Source: Stenotrophomonas sp. SAU14A_NAIMI4_5 (lineage in GTDB: Bacteria > Pseudomonadota > Gammaproteobacteria > Xanthomonadales > Xanthomonadaceae). From it: a stretch of 64,000 nucleotides of DNA. The notes below the pieces were generated by a model. It had not been told where the DNA came from. It saw only the letters and a list, made by a program, of their open reading frames with translations, and did no database searches. Made by a program: the position numbers and the translations under genes. Location of the stretch: NCBI RefSeq assembly GCF_003086795.1, contig NZ_CP026003.1:3460579-3524578 (forward strand), read 5' to 3'. The first letter of the stretch is position 1. Each line of letters opens with the position of its first letter. This document shows, one piece after another, positions 18,124-27,493 of this stretch.

Positions 18124-19917
18124 ATGTACCGCGTGATGACCCAACCCGATCTTGATCTGGGCGTGGTCGGCAACGGCAGCTTCGGCGCCCTGGTCGACAA
18201 ACATGCCCGCGTTGTCTGGAGCTGCCTGCCCACCTTCGACGGCGACCCCACCTTCTGCGCCCTGCTCGGCCCCAACCAGCAGACCGGCGGCGACTTCGCC
18301 ATCGAGCTGGAAGACTTCGCCCGCAGCGAGCAGGAATACCTGACCAACACCGCGATCCTGCGCACCGTGCTGCATGACAGTCACGGCGGCTCGCTGGAAA
18401 TCCTCGATTTCGCCCCGCGCTGGCGGCAGAACGACCGCTTCTACCGGCCGGTCAGCCTGATCCGCCAGGTACGCCCGCTTACCGGCAGCCCGCGCATCAC
18501 CGTGCTGGCGCGGCCGCTGGCCGACTGGGGCGCCCGCGTGCCCGAATCGACCTGGGGCAGCAACCACGTGCGCTGGATCCTGCCCGAGCACGTGCTGCGG
18601 CTGACCACCGACGTGCCCGTGCGCATGGTGCGCGAGGGCCTGCCGTTCGTGCTCAACCACCCCGTCCACCTGATCCTGGGCGTGGATGAATCGCTCAACC
18701 GTTCCATCAGCGGCTACGTGCAGGAAGCCTTCCAGCGCACCGCCAATTACTGGCGCGAATGGGTGCGCTACCTGTCCATTCCGCTGGAATGGCAGGACGC
18801 GGTCATCCGCAGCGCGATCACGCTGAAGCTGTGCCAGTACGAGGACAGCGGCGCGATCATCGCGGCGATGACCACCTCCATTCCCGAGGCGCCCGGCAGC
18901 GTGCGCAACTGGGATTACCGCTACTGCTGGCTGCGTGATGCGGCGTTCGTGGTGCGTGCGCTGAACCGCCTCGGCGCCACCCGCACGATGGAGCAGTTCC
19001 TCGGCTACATCTTCAACCTGGCCACCACCGATGGCACGTTGCAGCCGCTGTACGGCATCGGCTTCGAGGCCAAGCTGGACGAGGACGAAGTGCCCAGCCT
19101 GTCCGGCTACCGCGGCATGGGCCCGGTGCGCCGCGGCAACCTGGCCTGGGTGCAGCGCCAGCACGATGTCTACGGCAGCGTGGTCCTCGCATCGACCCAG
19201 CTGTTCTTCGACCGCCGCCTGCAGGATCCGGGCGATGCGCACACCTTCGCGCGCCTGGAACCGCTGGGTGAGCAGGCGTTCGCCCTGCACGACGTGCCCG
19301 ATGCCGGCCTGTGGGAATTCCGCGGTCGCACCGAAGTGCATACCTACACCAGCGCGATGTGCTGGGCGGCCTGCGACCGCCTGTGCAAGATCGCCGTGCG
19401 CCTCAAGCTCGACGACCGCGCGAACTACTGGCGCGAGCGTGCCGACACCATCCACGCGCACATCATGGACAAGGCGTGGAGCGAGGAGCTCGGCCACTTC
19501 ACCGACACCTTCGACGGCCATCGCCTGGATGCCTCGTTGCTGCTGTTGGCCGATATCGGCTTCATCGATGCGCTGGACGCGCGCTTCATCGCGACCGTCG
19601 AGGCAATCGGCCGCGATCTCAAGCATGGCAATTCGCTGTACCGCTACGTGGCGCCGGATGATTTCGGCGAACCGGAAACCAGCTTCACCATCTGCACGTT
19701 CTGGTACATCGACGCACTGGCGGCAATCGGCCGCATGGATGAAGCGCGCGAGATGTTCGAGCTGCTGCTGAACCAGCGCAACCACCTCGGACTGCTCTCC
19801 GAGGATCTGGCCTTCGATGGTGGCGAAGCCTGGGGCAACTTCCCGCAGACCTATTCGCACGTCGGCCTGATCACCGCCGCCATGCGCCTGTCGCGTTCCT
19901 GGCAGGAGGCCTCGTGA
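18124..19917 (+). CDS. Glycoside hydrolase family 15 protein (glucoamylase/trehalase type)
   Basis: The 597-residue protein matches the GH15 architecture: an N-terminal beta-sandwich (LDLGVVGNGSFGALVDKHARV, SCLPTFDGDPTFCALL) and an (alpha/alpha)6 barrel with SVRNWDYRYCWLRDAAFVVRAL and YRGMGPVRRGN. The catalytic acids should be in the WDYRYCWLRD and later LSEDLAFDGGEAWGNFPQ parts. Members release glucose from alpha-glucans or split trehalose. Lying between otsB and otsA, with a 27-nt gap upstream and a 4-nt overlap downstream, it probably belongs to trehalose metabolism. An in-frame ATG at 18136 is an alternative start. Trehalase activity is inference. Confidence 0.88.
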   Translation: MYRVMTQPDLDLGVVGNGSFGALVDKHARVVWSCLPTFDGDPTFCALLGPNQQTGGDFAIELEDFARSEQEYLTNTAILRTVLHDSHGGSLEILDFAPRWRQNDRFYRPVSLIRQVRPLTGSPRITVLARPLADWGARVPESTWGSNHVRWILPEHVLRLTTDVPVRMVREGLPFVLNHPVHLILGVDESLNRSISGYVQEAFQRTANYWREWVRYLSIPLEWQDAVIRSAITLKLCQYEDSGAIIAAMTTSIPEAPGSVRNWDYRYCWLRDAAFVVRALNRLGATRTMEQFLGYIFNLATTDGTLQPLYGIGFEAKLDEDEVPSLSGYRGMGPVRRGNLAWVQRQHDVYGSVVLASTQLFFDRRLQDPGDAHTFARLEPLGEQAFALHDVPDAGLWEFRGRTEVHTYTSAMCWAACDRLCKIAVRLKLDDRANYWRERADTIHAHIMDKAWSEELGHFTDTFDGHRLDASLLLLADIGFIDALDARFIATVEAIGRDLKHGNSLYRYVAPDDFGEPETSFTICTFWYIDALAAIGRMDEAREMFELLLNQRNHLGLLSEDLAFDGGEAWGNFPQTYSHVGLITAAMRLSRSWQEAS

Positions 19918-21278
19918 GCCGTCTGGTGGTTGTCTCCAACCGGGTCGCCGTGCCCGGTGAAAGCCGCGCCGGCGGCCTCGCCGTGGGCCTGCTGGCCGCG
20001 CTGAAGGAGCGCGGCGGCATGTGGTTCGGCTGGAGCGGCAAGAACGCGAAGGATGCCAGCGGCACGCTGCACCAGCAGAAGGACGGTGACATCGAGTACG
20101 TCACCATGGACCTGGCCAAGCGTGATGTGGATGGCTACTACAACGGCTTTTCCAACCGCACGCTGTGGCCGCTGCTGCACTTCCGCTTGGACCTGGTCGA
20201 CTACGATCGCGGCACCCGCGAGACCTACCACAAGGTCAATGCGCTGTTCGCCGACAAGCTCGCGCCGCTGCTGCGCGAGGACGACATCGTCTGGATCCAC
20301 GATTACCACCTGATTCCGCTGGGCGCGATGCTGCGCGAGCGCGGCATCGGCTGCAGGATCGGCTTCTTCCTGCATATCCCGATGCCGTCGGCCGACCTGC
20401 TGCAGGCCATGCCCGACCACCTGCGGCTGTTCTCCTCGCTGTACGCCTACGACCTGGTCGGCTTCCAGACCCAGCGCGATGCCGACCGTTTCCAGACCTA
20501 CCTGCGCCTGTTCGGCGGCGGCCGCGTGCTGGAGGATGGCCGGCTGGAAGCCCCGGGCGGGCGCCGCTTCCGCGCGGCCGCCTTCCCGATCGGCATCGAT
20601 ACCGACCTGATTGCCCGCCAGGCGGCAACGGCAGCGACCAAGCCCTCGGTGAAGAACCTGCGCAGCAGCCTGCGCGACCGCCAGCTGGCCATCGGCGTGG
20701 ACCGCCTGGACTATTCCAAGGGCCTGCCCGAACGATTCCAGGGCTTCGAGCGCTACCTGGAGCGGCACCCCGACCAGCGCGGCTCGCTGACCTACCTGCA
20801 GATCGCCCCGGTGTCGCGTGGCGACGTGACAGAGTACCGGCAGCTGCGCAGCCAGCTGGAACAGATCGCCGGGCACATCAACGGCGGCCACGCCGAGCCC
20901 GACTGGACGCCGCTGCGCTACGTCAACCAGAACTTCACCCATGCCACGCTGACCGGCTTCTACCGCGCTGCGGCCGTGGGCCTGGTGACCCCGTTGCGTG
21001 ATGGCATGAACCTGGTGGCCAAGGAATACGTGGCCTCGCAGGACCCGGAAAATCCCGGCGTGCTGGTGTTGTCACTGCTCGCCGGTGCGGCCGACGAACT
21101 GAAGCAGGCACTGCTGGTGAACCCGCACGACCTGGACGGCGTGGCCGATGCCATCGCCACCGCGGCCACGATGTCGCTGCGCCGGCGCCAGGAACGCTGG
21201 CACGCGATGATGGACCACCTGCGCACGTACGACATCAACCACTGGCGCCGCAGCTACCTCGAAGCCCTGGAAGCCTGA
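19914..21278 (+). CDS. otsA: Trehalose-6-phosphate synthase OtsA
   Basis: The 454-residue protein is a GT20 glycosyltransferase. It starts with GTG (MSRLVVVSNRVAVPG) overlapping the GH15 stop by 4 nt, with GGAGG just upstream. Family signatures include DDIVWIHDYHLIPLGAMLRE, the IGFFLHIPMPSADLL stretch, VDRLDYSKGLPERFQGFERYL and PLRDGMNLVAKEYVA. It joins UDP-glucose and glucose 6-phosphate to make trehalose 6-phosphate for OtsB. Trehalose protects against desiccation, osmotic and heat stress. The translational overlap with the hydrolase gene indicates one operon. Confidence 0.95.
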   Translation: MSRLVVVSNRVAVPGESRAGGLAVGLLAALKERGGMWFGWSGKNAKDASGTLHQQKDGDIEYVTMDLAKRDVDGYYNGFSNRTLWPLLHFRLDLVDYDRGTRETYHKVNALFADKLAPLLREDDIVWIHDYHLIPLGAMLRERGIGCRIGFFLHIPMPSADLLQAMPDHLRLFSSLYAYDLVGFQTQRDADRFQTYLRLFGGGRVLEDGRLEAPGGRRFRAAAFPIGIDTDLIARQAATAATKPSVKNLRSSLRDRQLAIGVDRLDYSKGLPERFQGFERYLERHPDQRGSLTYLQIAPVSRGDVTEYRQLRSQLEQIAGHINGGHAEPDWTPLRYVNQNFTHATLTGFYRAAAVGLVTPLRDGMNLVAKEYVASQDPENPGVLVLSLLAGAADELKQALLVNPHDLDGVADAIATAATMSLRRRQERWHAMMDHLRTYDINHWRRSYLEALEA

Positions 21279-21291
21279 CCGCTCCTGCTTC

Positions 21292-21350
21292 TGTAGAGTC
21301 GAGCCATGCTCGACTGATGATGGAGCAGTCGAGCATGGCTCGACTCTACA
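21292..21350. repeat. Paired GTAG palindromes after otsA
   Basis: GTAGAGTCGAGC-cat-GCTCGACTG and its inverted copy GCAGTCGAGC-atg-GCTCGACTCTAC face each other across about 9 nt, making a dimer of the GTAG type. The whole unit can fold into one long hairpin and lies between the convergent otsA and DCC genes, so it may end both transcripts. Confidence 0.85.
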
Positions 21351-21369
21351 AAAGAGCGGACCGCGGCGG

Positions 21370-21843
21370 TCAATCGAGGAAGCGCGCGGCCTGTTCCGGG
21401 CTGGGCAGGTAGCAGGTGTCGTGCCGGCCGAACCAGCGGTAGCGGTTGCGGGCCAGCGCACGGTAGGCCACGTCGCGCCAGGCGCGCGGCAGCAGGCGCA
21501 GCACACCTGCCACGCGCCACGGGCCACCCAGCCCCGTCAGCACGCGCAGGATCGCATCGGTATCGGTCCAGGCGCCCTGCGCGTCCACCAGCAGGAACGA
21601 CAGCGGGTCGTTCGGGTCCAGACCGTGGGCGCGCAGCAAGGCACTGCCCTGCGCGCCCTGCATCGCCGCGAAACGGTAGCGCCCCTGCCGGTCGAACCGC
21701 AGCAGGAAGCGCACCCAGCGGCTGCACAGGGCGCAGACGCCGTCGAAGACGATCACGGCTGTTTTGGTGGGGTCAGATATGGGGTCGGATCCCTTTTCGC
21801 CAGAAAAGGGCTCTGACCCCACAGGACCGCCAGCCGGCTTCAT
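21370..21843 (-). CDS. DCC-family (DUF393) thiol-disulfide oxidoreductase-like protein
   Basis: The core has the family signature FDGVCALCSRWVRFLL (the DxxC..C pattern that names the DCC group), then RYRFAAMQGAQG and the LARNRYRWFG end typical of DUF393. A thioredoxin-like redox role is presumed. The ATG at 21843 overlaps the stop of pgeF as ATGA, suggesting coupling. Unusually, the residues between this start and the DCC core (GSEPFSGEKGSDP) are encoded by a palindromic repeat found three more times in the window. The functional start may instead be a GTG in TAVIVFDG near 21750; in that case the repeat is untranslated leader. Confidence 0.8.
   Translation of the reverse strand: MKPAGGPVGSEPFSGEKGSDPISDPTKTAVIVFDGVCALCSRWVRFLLRFDRQGRYRFAAMQGAQGSALLRAHGLDPNDPLSFLLVDAQGAWTDTDAILRVLTGLGGPWRVAGVLRLLPRAWRDVAYRALARNRYRWFGRHDTCYLPSPEQAARFLD
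21781..21820. repeat. 40-bp GGGGTCGG palindromic repeat, copy 1 (inside DCC reading frame)
   Basis: The unit reads GGGGTCGGATCCCTTTT, a short loop, then AAAAGGGCTCTGACCCC, an imperfect palindrome. A further partial head, GGGGTCAGATAT, lies just left at 21769. The same unit occurs at 32141-32179, 32262-32300 and, in the other orientation, 39487-39525. It is unrelated in sequence to the GTAG palindromes. Confidence 0.8.
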
Positions 21844-22610
21844 TCCATCCACACCAGGGTCGCCATGCGCCCGGTACGGCGGTCGCGACGGTGCGAGTAC
21901 AGGTCCGGGTCGGCCATGGTCGAGACCGTGCCGCCATGGATGTTGAGCGGGTCCAGCCCTGCCGCCTGCAACCGCTGCCGGGCCAGCGCGAACAGGTCCA
22001 CTTTCCAGTGCCCTTCGCGGGTGGCCACGAAGGCTTCTTCCGCGCCCGGGTCATGGCCGACGAAGGCGTGGTAGACCTCTTCGCCGATCTCATAGTCCTG
22101 CGGGCCGGCCGCCGGACCCAGCCACGCCCGCAGCTGCGCCGCCGGCGTGTTCATGGCGGACACGGTGTCTTCCAGCATGCCGTCGGCCAAGCCACGCCAG
22201 CCGGCATGCGCCGCACCGATCTCGCTGCCGTCGACGGCGGCGAACACCACCGGCAGGCAGTCGGCGGTGAGGATGGCCAGCACCACGCCCGGCACCGAGG
22301 TCACCGCGGCATCGGCCACCGGCTCGCTGGCGCCGGCCACCGGCGCTGCGTCGAAACGCAGCACGGTGGTGCCATGCACCTGGCGCAGCCAGTGCGGTGC
22401 CGACGGCAGGGACAGGCCCTGCTGCAGCATCTGCCGGTTGTGCTCGACGTTGGCCGGGGTATCACCATCGGCTGCGTGCCGGTTGCCCAGGTTGAACTGC
22501 GCGAACGGCGCCGGCGAGATGCCCGCGCCATGCCGACGCGTGGTCAGCGCGCGGACGCCCGGGGGCGCCGGCCAGTCGGCCTGCAGCAGCGGCAGCGCGG
22601 TATCCATCAC
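21840..22610 (-). CDS. pgeF: PgeF/YfiH laccase-domain protein (purine nucleoside phosphorylase-like)
   Basis: The 256-residue protein has the multicopper-oxidase-like 'YfiH' fold: [12 protein letters not shown] near residue 40, [28 protein letters not shown] and [18 protein letters not shown], which carries the Cys and His residues that hold zinc or copper. Family members have been linked to peptidoglycan editing (PgeF) and to purine nucleoside cleavage. It overlaps the rluD stop by 4 nt (ATGA), the same rluD-pgeF order as in E. coli. A start one codon downstream (ATG at 22607) is also possible. Confidence 0.92.
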   Translation of the reverse strand: MMDTALPLLQADWPAPPGVRALTTRRHGAGISPAPFAQFNLGNRHAADGDTPANVEHNRQMLQQGLSLPSAPHWLRQVHGTTVLRFDAAPVAGASEPVADAAVTSVPGVVLAILTADCLPVVFAAVDGSEIGAAHAGWRGLADGMLEDTVSAMNTPAAQLRAWLGPAAGPQDYEIGEEVYHAFVGHDPGAEEAFVATREGHWKVDLFALARQRLQAAGLDPLNIHGGTVSTMADPDLYSHRRDRRTGRMATLVWME

Positions 22611-23596
22611 CAGCGGTCCCGCTCGCGCTCGGCGAAGGCCGCGCTGTCTTCGCGCAGCACCTTCATCAGGTGCAGCATGTCGGCCGGCACCGGTGCGGTG
22701 TTGCGCACCTGCTCGCCGGTGATCGGGTGCACGAATTCCAGGGTCTCGGCGTGCAGGGCCTGGCGCTTGAAACCGCGCAGGGCGGCAACCAGCTCCTCGC
22801 TGGCACCCTTGGGCAGTTTCAGCGCGCCGCCGTACAGCGGGTCACCCACGATCGGGTGGCGGATATGCGCCATGTGCACACGGATCTGGTGGGTGCGGCC
22901 GGTTTCCAGGCGGCACTCCAGCGCGGTGTGCGCACGGAAGCGCTCGCGCAGGCGGTAATGGGTGATCGCTTCCTTGCCGTCCTCACGCACGCCCATCTTC
23001 AGGCGGTCGCGCGGGTGGCGGTCGATCGGGGCATCGGCGGTACCGCCGGCCACCAGGGCGCCCATCACGATGGCCAGGTACTGGCGGTGCACGTCACGGG
23101 CGGCCAGCTGCTCGACCAGTGCGGTCTGCGCTTCCAGGGTGCGCGCCACGACCATCACGCCGCTGGTGTCCTTGTCCAGGCGGTGCACGATACCCGCGCG
23201 CGGCAGCACCGCCACCGACGGGTCGCGGTACAGCAGCGCGTTGACCAGGGTGCCGCTGTGGTTGCCGGCGCCCGGGTGGACCACCAGGCCGACCGGCTTG
23301 TTGATCACCAGCAGGTGCTCGTCCTCGAACAGCACGTCCAGCGGAATGTCCTCCGGCTGGGCGTCGGTCTGGGTTTCCATCACCACGGTCAGGGTGACGA
23401 CTTCACCGCCGCGCAGCGGATCGCGCGGGCGGGCCTGGGCGCCGTCCAGCAGCACATCGCCGGATTTGATCCATTCAGTCAGGCGCGAGCGCGAGTATTC
23501 GGGGAACAGCTCGGCCACGACCGCGTCGAAACGACGGCCGGCGGAGGTGTCGGGGACGATGGCCTGGCGGGCCGATTCGGAGGATTGTTCAGACAT
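22607..23596 (-). CDS. rluD: 23S rRNA pseudouridine synthase RluD
   Basis: The 329-residue protein has an N-terminal S4 RNA-binding domain ([19 protein letters not shown], residues about 34-52) and the catalytic domain with the RluA-family motif [15 protein letters not shown] (catalytic Asp in RLDKDTSG). It should convert uridines in helix 69 of 23S rRNA (1911, 1915, 1917) to pseudouridine, which is important for ribosome assembly. The N-terminal extension matches RluD rather than RluC. It diverges from bamD across 113 bp, an arrangement also known in enterobacteria. No strong ribosome site precedes the ATG. Confidence 0.93.
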   Translation of the reverse strand: MSEQSSESARQAIVPDTSAGRRFDAVVAELFPEYSRSRLTEWIKSGDVLLDGAQARPRDPLRGGEVVTLTVVMETQTDAQPEDIPLDVLFEDEHLLVINKPVGLVVHPGAGNHSGTLVNALLYRDPSVAVLPRAGIVHRLDKDTSGVMVVARTLEAQTALVEQLAARDVHRQYLAIVMGALVAGGTADAPIDRHPRDRLKMGVREDGKEAITHYRLRERFRAHTALECRLETGRTHQIRVHMAHIRHPIVGDPLYGGALKLPKGASEELVAALRGFKRQALHAETLEFVHPITGEQVRNTAPVPADMLHLMKVLREDSAAFAERERDRW

Positions 23597-23709
23597 GGCA
23601 GGGGGGTATCTTCGAAATTTTGGGGTCCGGTCGACCGGTTTCAGTCGCTGGACAGGACACTAGGCTATCATCGACCCTTCGTATTCCAGACGCGTCCCGC
23701 CTTGACCCC

Positions 23710-24594
23710 ATGATCCGACGCTCCTCCATGCTCTCTGCGCCCGTCCGCCTCACCGCCCTGCTGCTGGTGCTGGTCATCGCCGCCACTGGTTGCCATCGCG
23801 GCGCCAAGGGTGATCGCCCCGATGAAGGAACGCCGGTCGAACAACTGTACGACAAGAGCCACACGCTGATGCAGGGTGGCAACTGGAGTGGCGCCGAAGC
23901 CAGCTTCCGCCGCCTGGTGGCCCAGTACCCGTACGGCCCGTACACCGAGCAGGCGATGATCGAAACCGCCTACGCCCAGTACAAGGCCGGCAAGCACGAT
24001 GACGCCGTGTCGAGCATCGACCGCTTCATCCGTACCTACCCGACCCACCGCAACATCGCGTACCTGTACTACCTGCGCGGCCTGGCCAACTCCAACCGCA
24101 ATACGGTTTTCCTGCGTCGCGTATGGTCCCTGGACCCGAGCCGCCGCGATCTGTCCACGCCGCACCAGGCGTATTCGGACTTCAACATCGTGGTCGACCG
24201 CTACCCGAACAGCCGCTACGCCGCCGATGCGCGCCAGCGCATGATCGAGCTGCGTGACGTGTTCGCCCAGCACGAGCTGGACAACGCCCTGTACTACCTG
24301 CGTCGCGGCGCCTACGTCTCGGCCGCCGGCCGCGCCAACTACCTGCTGGAAACCTACCCGCAGAGCGCCTTCCAGTACGACGCCGTGGCGGTGCTGGGCG
24401 AGTCCTACACCCACCTGGGCAACAAGACGCTGGCCGACGACGCCCGTCGCGTGCTGACGCTGAACCAGCCGCAGCACCCGTGGCTGGAAGGCAATTGGCC
24501 GAAGTACCCGTGGATGATCCGCAAGCTGAACCCGTTTGCCGGCGAGAAGTCGGCCAGCACCGGCCAGCGCAACGCGCGGCTGGAAAAGAAATAA
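23710..24594 (+). CDS. bamD: Outer-membrane assembly lipoprotein BamD
   Basis: The 294-residue protein begins with a lipoprotein signal (LLLVLVIAATGC, Cys near residue 29) and then TPR-like repeats (PVEQLYDKSHTLMQGGNWSGA, FRRLVAQYPYGPYTEQ, DRFIRTYPTHRNIAYLYYLRGL). This is the standard BamD sequence. BamD is the essential lipoprotein of the BAM complex that folds outer-membrane beta-barrels, such as the TonB receptors in this window. The start at 23710 gives the usual signal; an ATG at 23728 is a possible alternative. It is followed at once by a strong terminator. Confidence 0.95.
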   Translation: MIRRSSMLSAPVRLTALLLVLVIAATGCHRGAKGDRPDEGTPVEQLYDKSHTLMQGGNWSGAEASFRRLVAQYPYGPYTEQAMIETAYAQYKAGKHDDAVSSIDRFIRTYPTHRNIAYLYYLRGLANSNRNTVFLRRVWSLDPSRRDLSTPHQAYSDFNIVVDRYPNSRYAADARQRMIELRDVFAQHELDNALYYLRRGAYVSAAGRANYLLETYPQSAFQYDAVAVLGESYTHLGNKTLADDARRVLTLNQPQHPWLEGNWPKYPWMIRKLNPFAGEKSASTGQRNARLEKK

Positions 24595-24598
24595 AGAA

Positions 24599-24625
24599 AA
24601 GGGCCCCGCAAGGGGCCCTTCTTCT
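24599..24625 (+). terminator. Intrinsic terminator of bamD
   Basis: AAGGGCCCC-gcaa-GGGGCCCTT forms a perfect stem followed by TCTTCTTT, a few bases after the bamD stop codon. Confidence 0.9.
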
Positions 24626-24627
24626 TT

Positions 24628-24740
24628 ATCCACGCATGGCGTGGATCTACGGTAGAGCCACGCCATGCGTAAATGGCCCAGTAGAGCCACGCCATGCGTG
24701 GATGGGATAGCCCGGTAGCGCCGGGCCATGCCCGGCGCCC
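24628..24740. repeat. GTAG palindrome cluster between bamD and nadE
   Basis: ATCCACGC-atg-GCGTGGATCTAC (24629-24650), GTAGAGCCACGC-cat-GCGT (24653-24672, stem partly decayed), GTAGAGCCACGC-cat-GCGTGGAT (near 24683-24704) and GTAGCGCCGGGC-cat-GCCCGGCG (near 24716-24739) lie in a row between the convergent bamD and nadE genes. Confidence 0.85.
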
Positions 24741-24748
24741 TCGTTACC

Positions 24749-26383
24749 TCACCCCTTGTAACCGTTGCTGATCGGGTACCGGCGCTCGCGGCCGAACGCC
24801 CGGCGCGAGACCTTCGGGCCCGGCGCGGCCTGGTGCCGCTTCCACTCGCTGATGCGCACCAGGCGCAGCACGCGGTCGACCACGGCCGCGTCGTAGCCGG
24901 CGGCCACGATCTCCGTGCGCGACTGCTCCTGGTCCACGTAGCGGTACAGGATGCCGTCCAGCACGTCGTAGGCCGGCAGCGAATCCTGGTCCAGCTGGTT
25001 GTCGCGCAGCTCGGCCGACGGCGGGCGGCTGATCACCGCCGGTGGGATCACCGGCGCGCCGCCCACGGTGTTGCGCCACTTGGACAGGCCGAACACCTCC
25101 GTCTTGTACAGGTCCTTCAGCGGCGCGTAGCCACCGCACATGTCGCCGTAAATGGTGGCGTAGCCGACCGCGTACTCGCTCTTGTTGCCGGTGGTCAGCA
25201 GCAGGCCGCCGAACTTGTTGGCCAGCGCCATCAGGATCACGCCACGGCTGCGCGACTGCAGGTTCTCTTCGGTCACGTCCGGCGTGGTGCCTTCGAACAT
25301 CGGCGCCAGCGCTTCCATCAGGCCCTTGAAGGCCGGCTCGATCGAGACCGCTTCCAGCTTCACGCCCAGCGCCTCGCACTGCTCGGCGGCCAGGTCGTTG
25401 GACATGCCGGCGGTATAGCGCGACGGCAGGCGCACGGCGGTGACGTTCTCCGCACCGAGCGCGTCGACGGCCAGGGCCAGCACCAGGGCCGAATCGATGC
25501 CGCCGGACAGGCCCAGCCACACCTTCTTGAAGCCGTTCTTGCGGCAGTAGTCCTGGATACCGCGGGTCACCGCACGCCAGGCCAGCGCATCCATGCTCTC
25601 ATCGCCATCGTCCATCCAGACGTGCGGCAGGAAGCGGCGGGTTTCGCCGTCGTAGTCCACCACCAGCCACTGGTCGACGAAGGCCGCCGCCGCCGGGTGC
25701 ACGGTGCCGTCGCCGTCGGCAACCACCGAGGCACCGTCGAACACCAGCGCATCCTGGCCACCGACCACGTTGAGGTAGGCAATCGCCGCCCCGCTCTCGC
25801 GGGTGCGGGCGGCCAGCACGGCGTCGCGCTGGGCATGCTTGCCGCGCTCATACGGCGAGGCGTTGGGCACTACCACCAGCTGCGCACCCTCGCGCACGGT
25901 GTCGGCCAGCGGCTCGGCGAACCACAGGTCTTCGCAGATCAGCAGGCCGACCGGCACGCCGTTGACCTCGAACACGCAGCTGCCGCCGTCCGGGTCCACG
26001 TCGAAGTAGCGGCGCTCGTCGAACACGGCGTAGTTGGGCAGCTCGCGCTTGCGGTAGGTGCGCTCGACCAGGCCGTCACGCAGCACGCTGGCAGCGTTGT
26101 AGACCACCGCACCGGCGGCCTGCGGCCAGCCGACCACGGCGGTGATGCCGCGGCAAGCGGCGGCGATGCGGCCCAGCGCCTGCTCGCACTCGTACAGGAA
26201 GCCCGGACGCAGCAGCAGGTCCTCCGGCGGATAGCCGCTCACCGCCAGCTCGGGGAACATCACCAGCTCGGCGCCGTACTCCTCGCGCGCCTGGCCGATC
26301 ATCTCGATGATGCGCTCGGTGTTGCCGGCGACATCTCCGACGGGAAAGTCGAACTGCGCCATCGCGATGCGGATCGAAGCCAT
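24749..26383 (-). CDS. nadE: Glutamine-dependent NAD+ synthetase NadE
   Basis: The 544-residue protein fuses an N-terminal nitrilase-type glutaminase domain (ELVMFPELAVSGYPPEDLLL with the catalytic Glu, YRKRELPNYAVFDERRYF with the Lys, and LLICEDLWF with the Cys) to a C-terminal NAD synthetase domain with the PP-loop LGLSGGIDSALVLALAVDAL and TTGNKSEYAVGY. It amidates deamido-NAD using glutamine-derived ammonia, the last step of NAD synthesis. The start at 26383 (MASIRIAMAQFDFPVG) has GGA about 7 nt upstream; the longer frame runs into a palindromic repeat. It is alone on its strand. Confidence 0.95.
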   Translation of the reverse strand: MASIRIAMAQFDFPVGDVAGNTERIIEMIGQAREEYGAELVMFPELAVSGYPPEDLLLRPGFLYECEQALGRIAAACRGITAVVGWPQAAGAVVYNAASVLRDGLVERTYRKRELPNYAVFDERRYFDVDPDGGSCVFEVNGVPVGLLICEDLWFAEPLADTVREGAQLVVVPNASPYERGKHAQRDAVLAARTRESGAAIAYLNVVGGQDALVFDGASVVADGDGTVHPAAAAFVDQWLVVDYDGETRRFLPHVWMDDGDESMDALAWRAVTRGIQDYCRKNGFKKVWLGLSGGIDSALVLALAVDALGAENVTAVRLPSRYTAGMSNDLAAEQCEALGVKLEAVSIEPAFKGLMEALAPMFEGTTPDVTEENLQSRSRGVILMALANKFGGLLLTTGNKSEYAVGYATIYGDMCGGYAPLKDLYKTEVFGLSKWRNTVGGAPVIPPAVISRPPSAELRDNQLDQDSLPAYDVLDGILYRYVDQEQSRTEIVAAGYDAAVVDRVLRLVRISEWKRHQAAPGPKVSRRAFGRERRYPISNGYKG

Positions 26384-26448
26384 GGGAATCCAGCCTGTGG
26401 TTGCAATGGCCCATTGTAACGCCGGGCCATGCCCGCGCCGGGCCATCC

Positions 26449-26571
26449 CCAGTAGATCCACGCCATGCGTGGATGGGGCCGACCGGCACACCGCCAGATG
26501 CAGAAAAGCCGCCCGGAGGCGGCTTTTCTGTTGATGCAGGTAGAGCAGTCGACTAACAGTCGACTCTACCG
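26449..26571. repeat. GTAG palindromes on both sides of a terminator
   Basis: GTAGATCCACGC-cat-GCGTGGAT lies at about 26452-26474, and GTAGAGCAGTCGACT-aac-AGTCGACTCTAC at about 26540-26569. The second has a stem core AGTCGACT. They flank the strong hairpin at 26501-26530 between nadE and sucD. Confidence 0.8.
26501..26530. terminator. Intrinsic terminator downstream of sucCD
   Basis: CAGAAAAGCCGCC and GGCGGCTTTTCTG form a perfect 13-bp stem around CGGA. The A/T-rich stem base gives a U-rich end on either strand. On the minus strand it lies 67 nt after the sucD stop, upstream of nadE, so it should end the sucCD transcript. Confidence 0.85.
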
Positions 26572-26596
26572 AATCGTCTGCCGGAGGCAGTCGATC

Positions 26597-27472
26597 TTAT
26601 TTCACCAGCTTGGCGATGGCAGCGCCCAGGTCGCCCGGCGAGCGGACGGTGACGACACCGGCAGCTTCCATGGCGGCGAACTTGCCTTCAGCAGTGCCCT
26701 TGCCGCCCGAGGCGATCGCACCGGCGTGGCCCATGCGCTTGCCGGCCGGAGCCGACGCACCGGCGATGAAACCGACGACCGGCTTCTTCACGTGGTTCTT
26801 GATGTACTCGGCACCGGCTTCTTCAGCGTCACCGCCGATTTCGCCGACCATGATGATGCCTTCGGTCTGCGGATCTTCGTTGAACAGCTTCAGGCAGTCG
26901 ACGAAGTTCAGGCCGTTGATCGGGTCACCGCCGATGCCGATGCAGGTGGACTGGCCCAGGCCGACTTCAGTGGTCTGCTTGACCGCTTCATAGGTCAGGG
27001 TGCCCGAACGCGACACGATGCCGATCTTGCCCGGTTTGTGGATGTGGCCCGGCATGATGCCGATCTTGCACTCACCCGGGGTGATGACGCCCGGGCAGTT
27101 CGGCCCGATCAGCACGGTGTCCGGGTGGGCACGGGTCAGCACGTTCTTGACGCGCAGCATGTCCAGCACCGGGATGCCTTCGGTGATGCAGACGATGACC
27201 GAGATGCCGGCAGCAGCGGCTTCCAGGATCGCGTCAGCCGCGTACGGCGGCGGCACGTAGATGACCGAAGCGTTGGCGCCGGTGCTCTGCACGGCGTCGG
27301 CAACGGTGTTGAAGACCGGCAGGTCGATATGGGTGGTGCCACCCTTGCCCGGGGTCACGCCGCCGACGACCTGGGTGCCGTACTCGATCATCTGAGTGGC
27401 GTGGAAGGTGCCCTGCTGGCCGGTGAAGCCCTGCACGATCACCTTGGTGTTCTTGTTGATCAAAACAGACAT
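26597..27472 (-). CDS. sucD: Succinyl-CoA synthetase (ADP-forming), alpha subunit
   Basis: The 291-residue protein is a full-length SucD. It has a CoA-binding N terminus ([20 protein letters not shown]), the [23 protein letters not shown] stretch, and the phospho-histidine loop [20 protein letters not shown]. With SucC it converts succinyl-CoA to succinate while making ATP in the citric-acid cycle. AAGGA lies 6 nt before the ATG. It follows sucC by 21 nt and is clearly in the same operon. Confidence 0.97.
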   Translation of the reverse strand: MSVLINKNTKVIVQGFTGQQGTFHATQMIEYGTQVVGGVTPGKGGTTHIDLPVFNTVADAVQSTGANASVIYVPPPYAADAILEAAAAGISVIVCITEGIPVLDMLRVKNVLTRAHPDTVLIGPNCPGVITPGECKIGIMPGHIHKPGKIGIVSRSGTLTYEAVKQTTEVGLGQSTCIGIGGDPINGLNFVDCLKLFNEDPQTEGIIMVGEIGGDAEEAGAEYIKNHVKKPVVGFIAGASAPAGKRMGHAGAIASGGKGTAEGKFAAMEAAGVVTVRSPGDLGAAIAKLVK

Positions 27473-27493
27473 TGGAATTCCTTGGTGTCGGTA

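Noticed and set aside
17308..19860. 850-codon minus-strand frame opposite otsB and the GH15 gene
   Set aside because: Same shadow effect; both plus-strand genes have unmistakable motifs.
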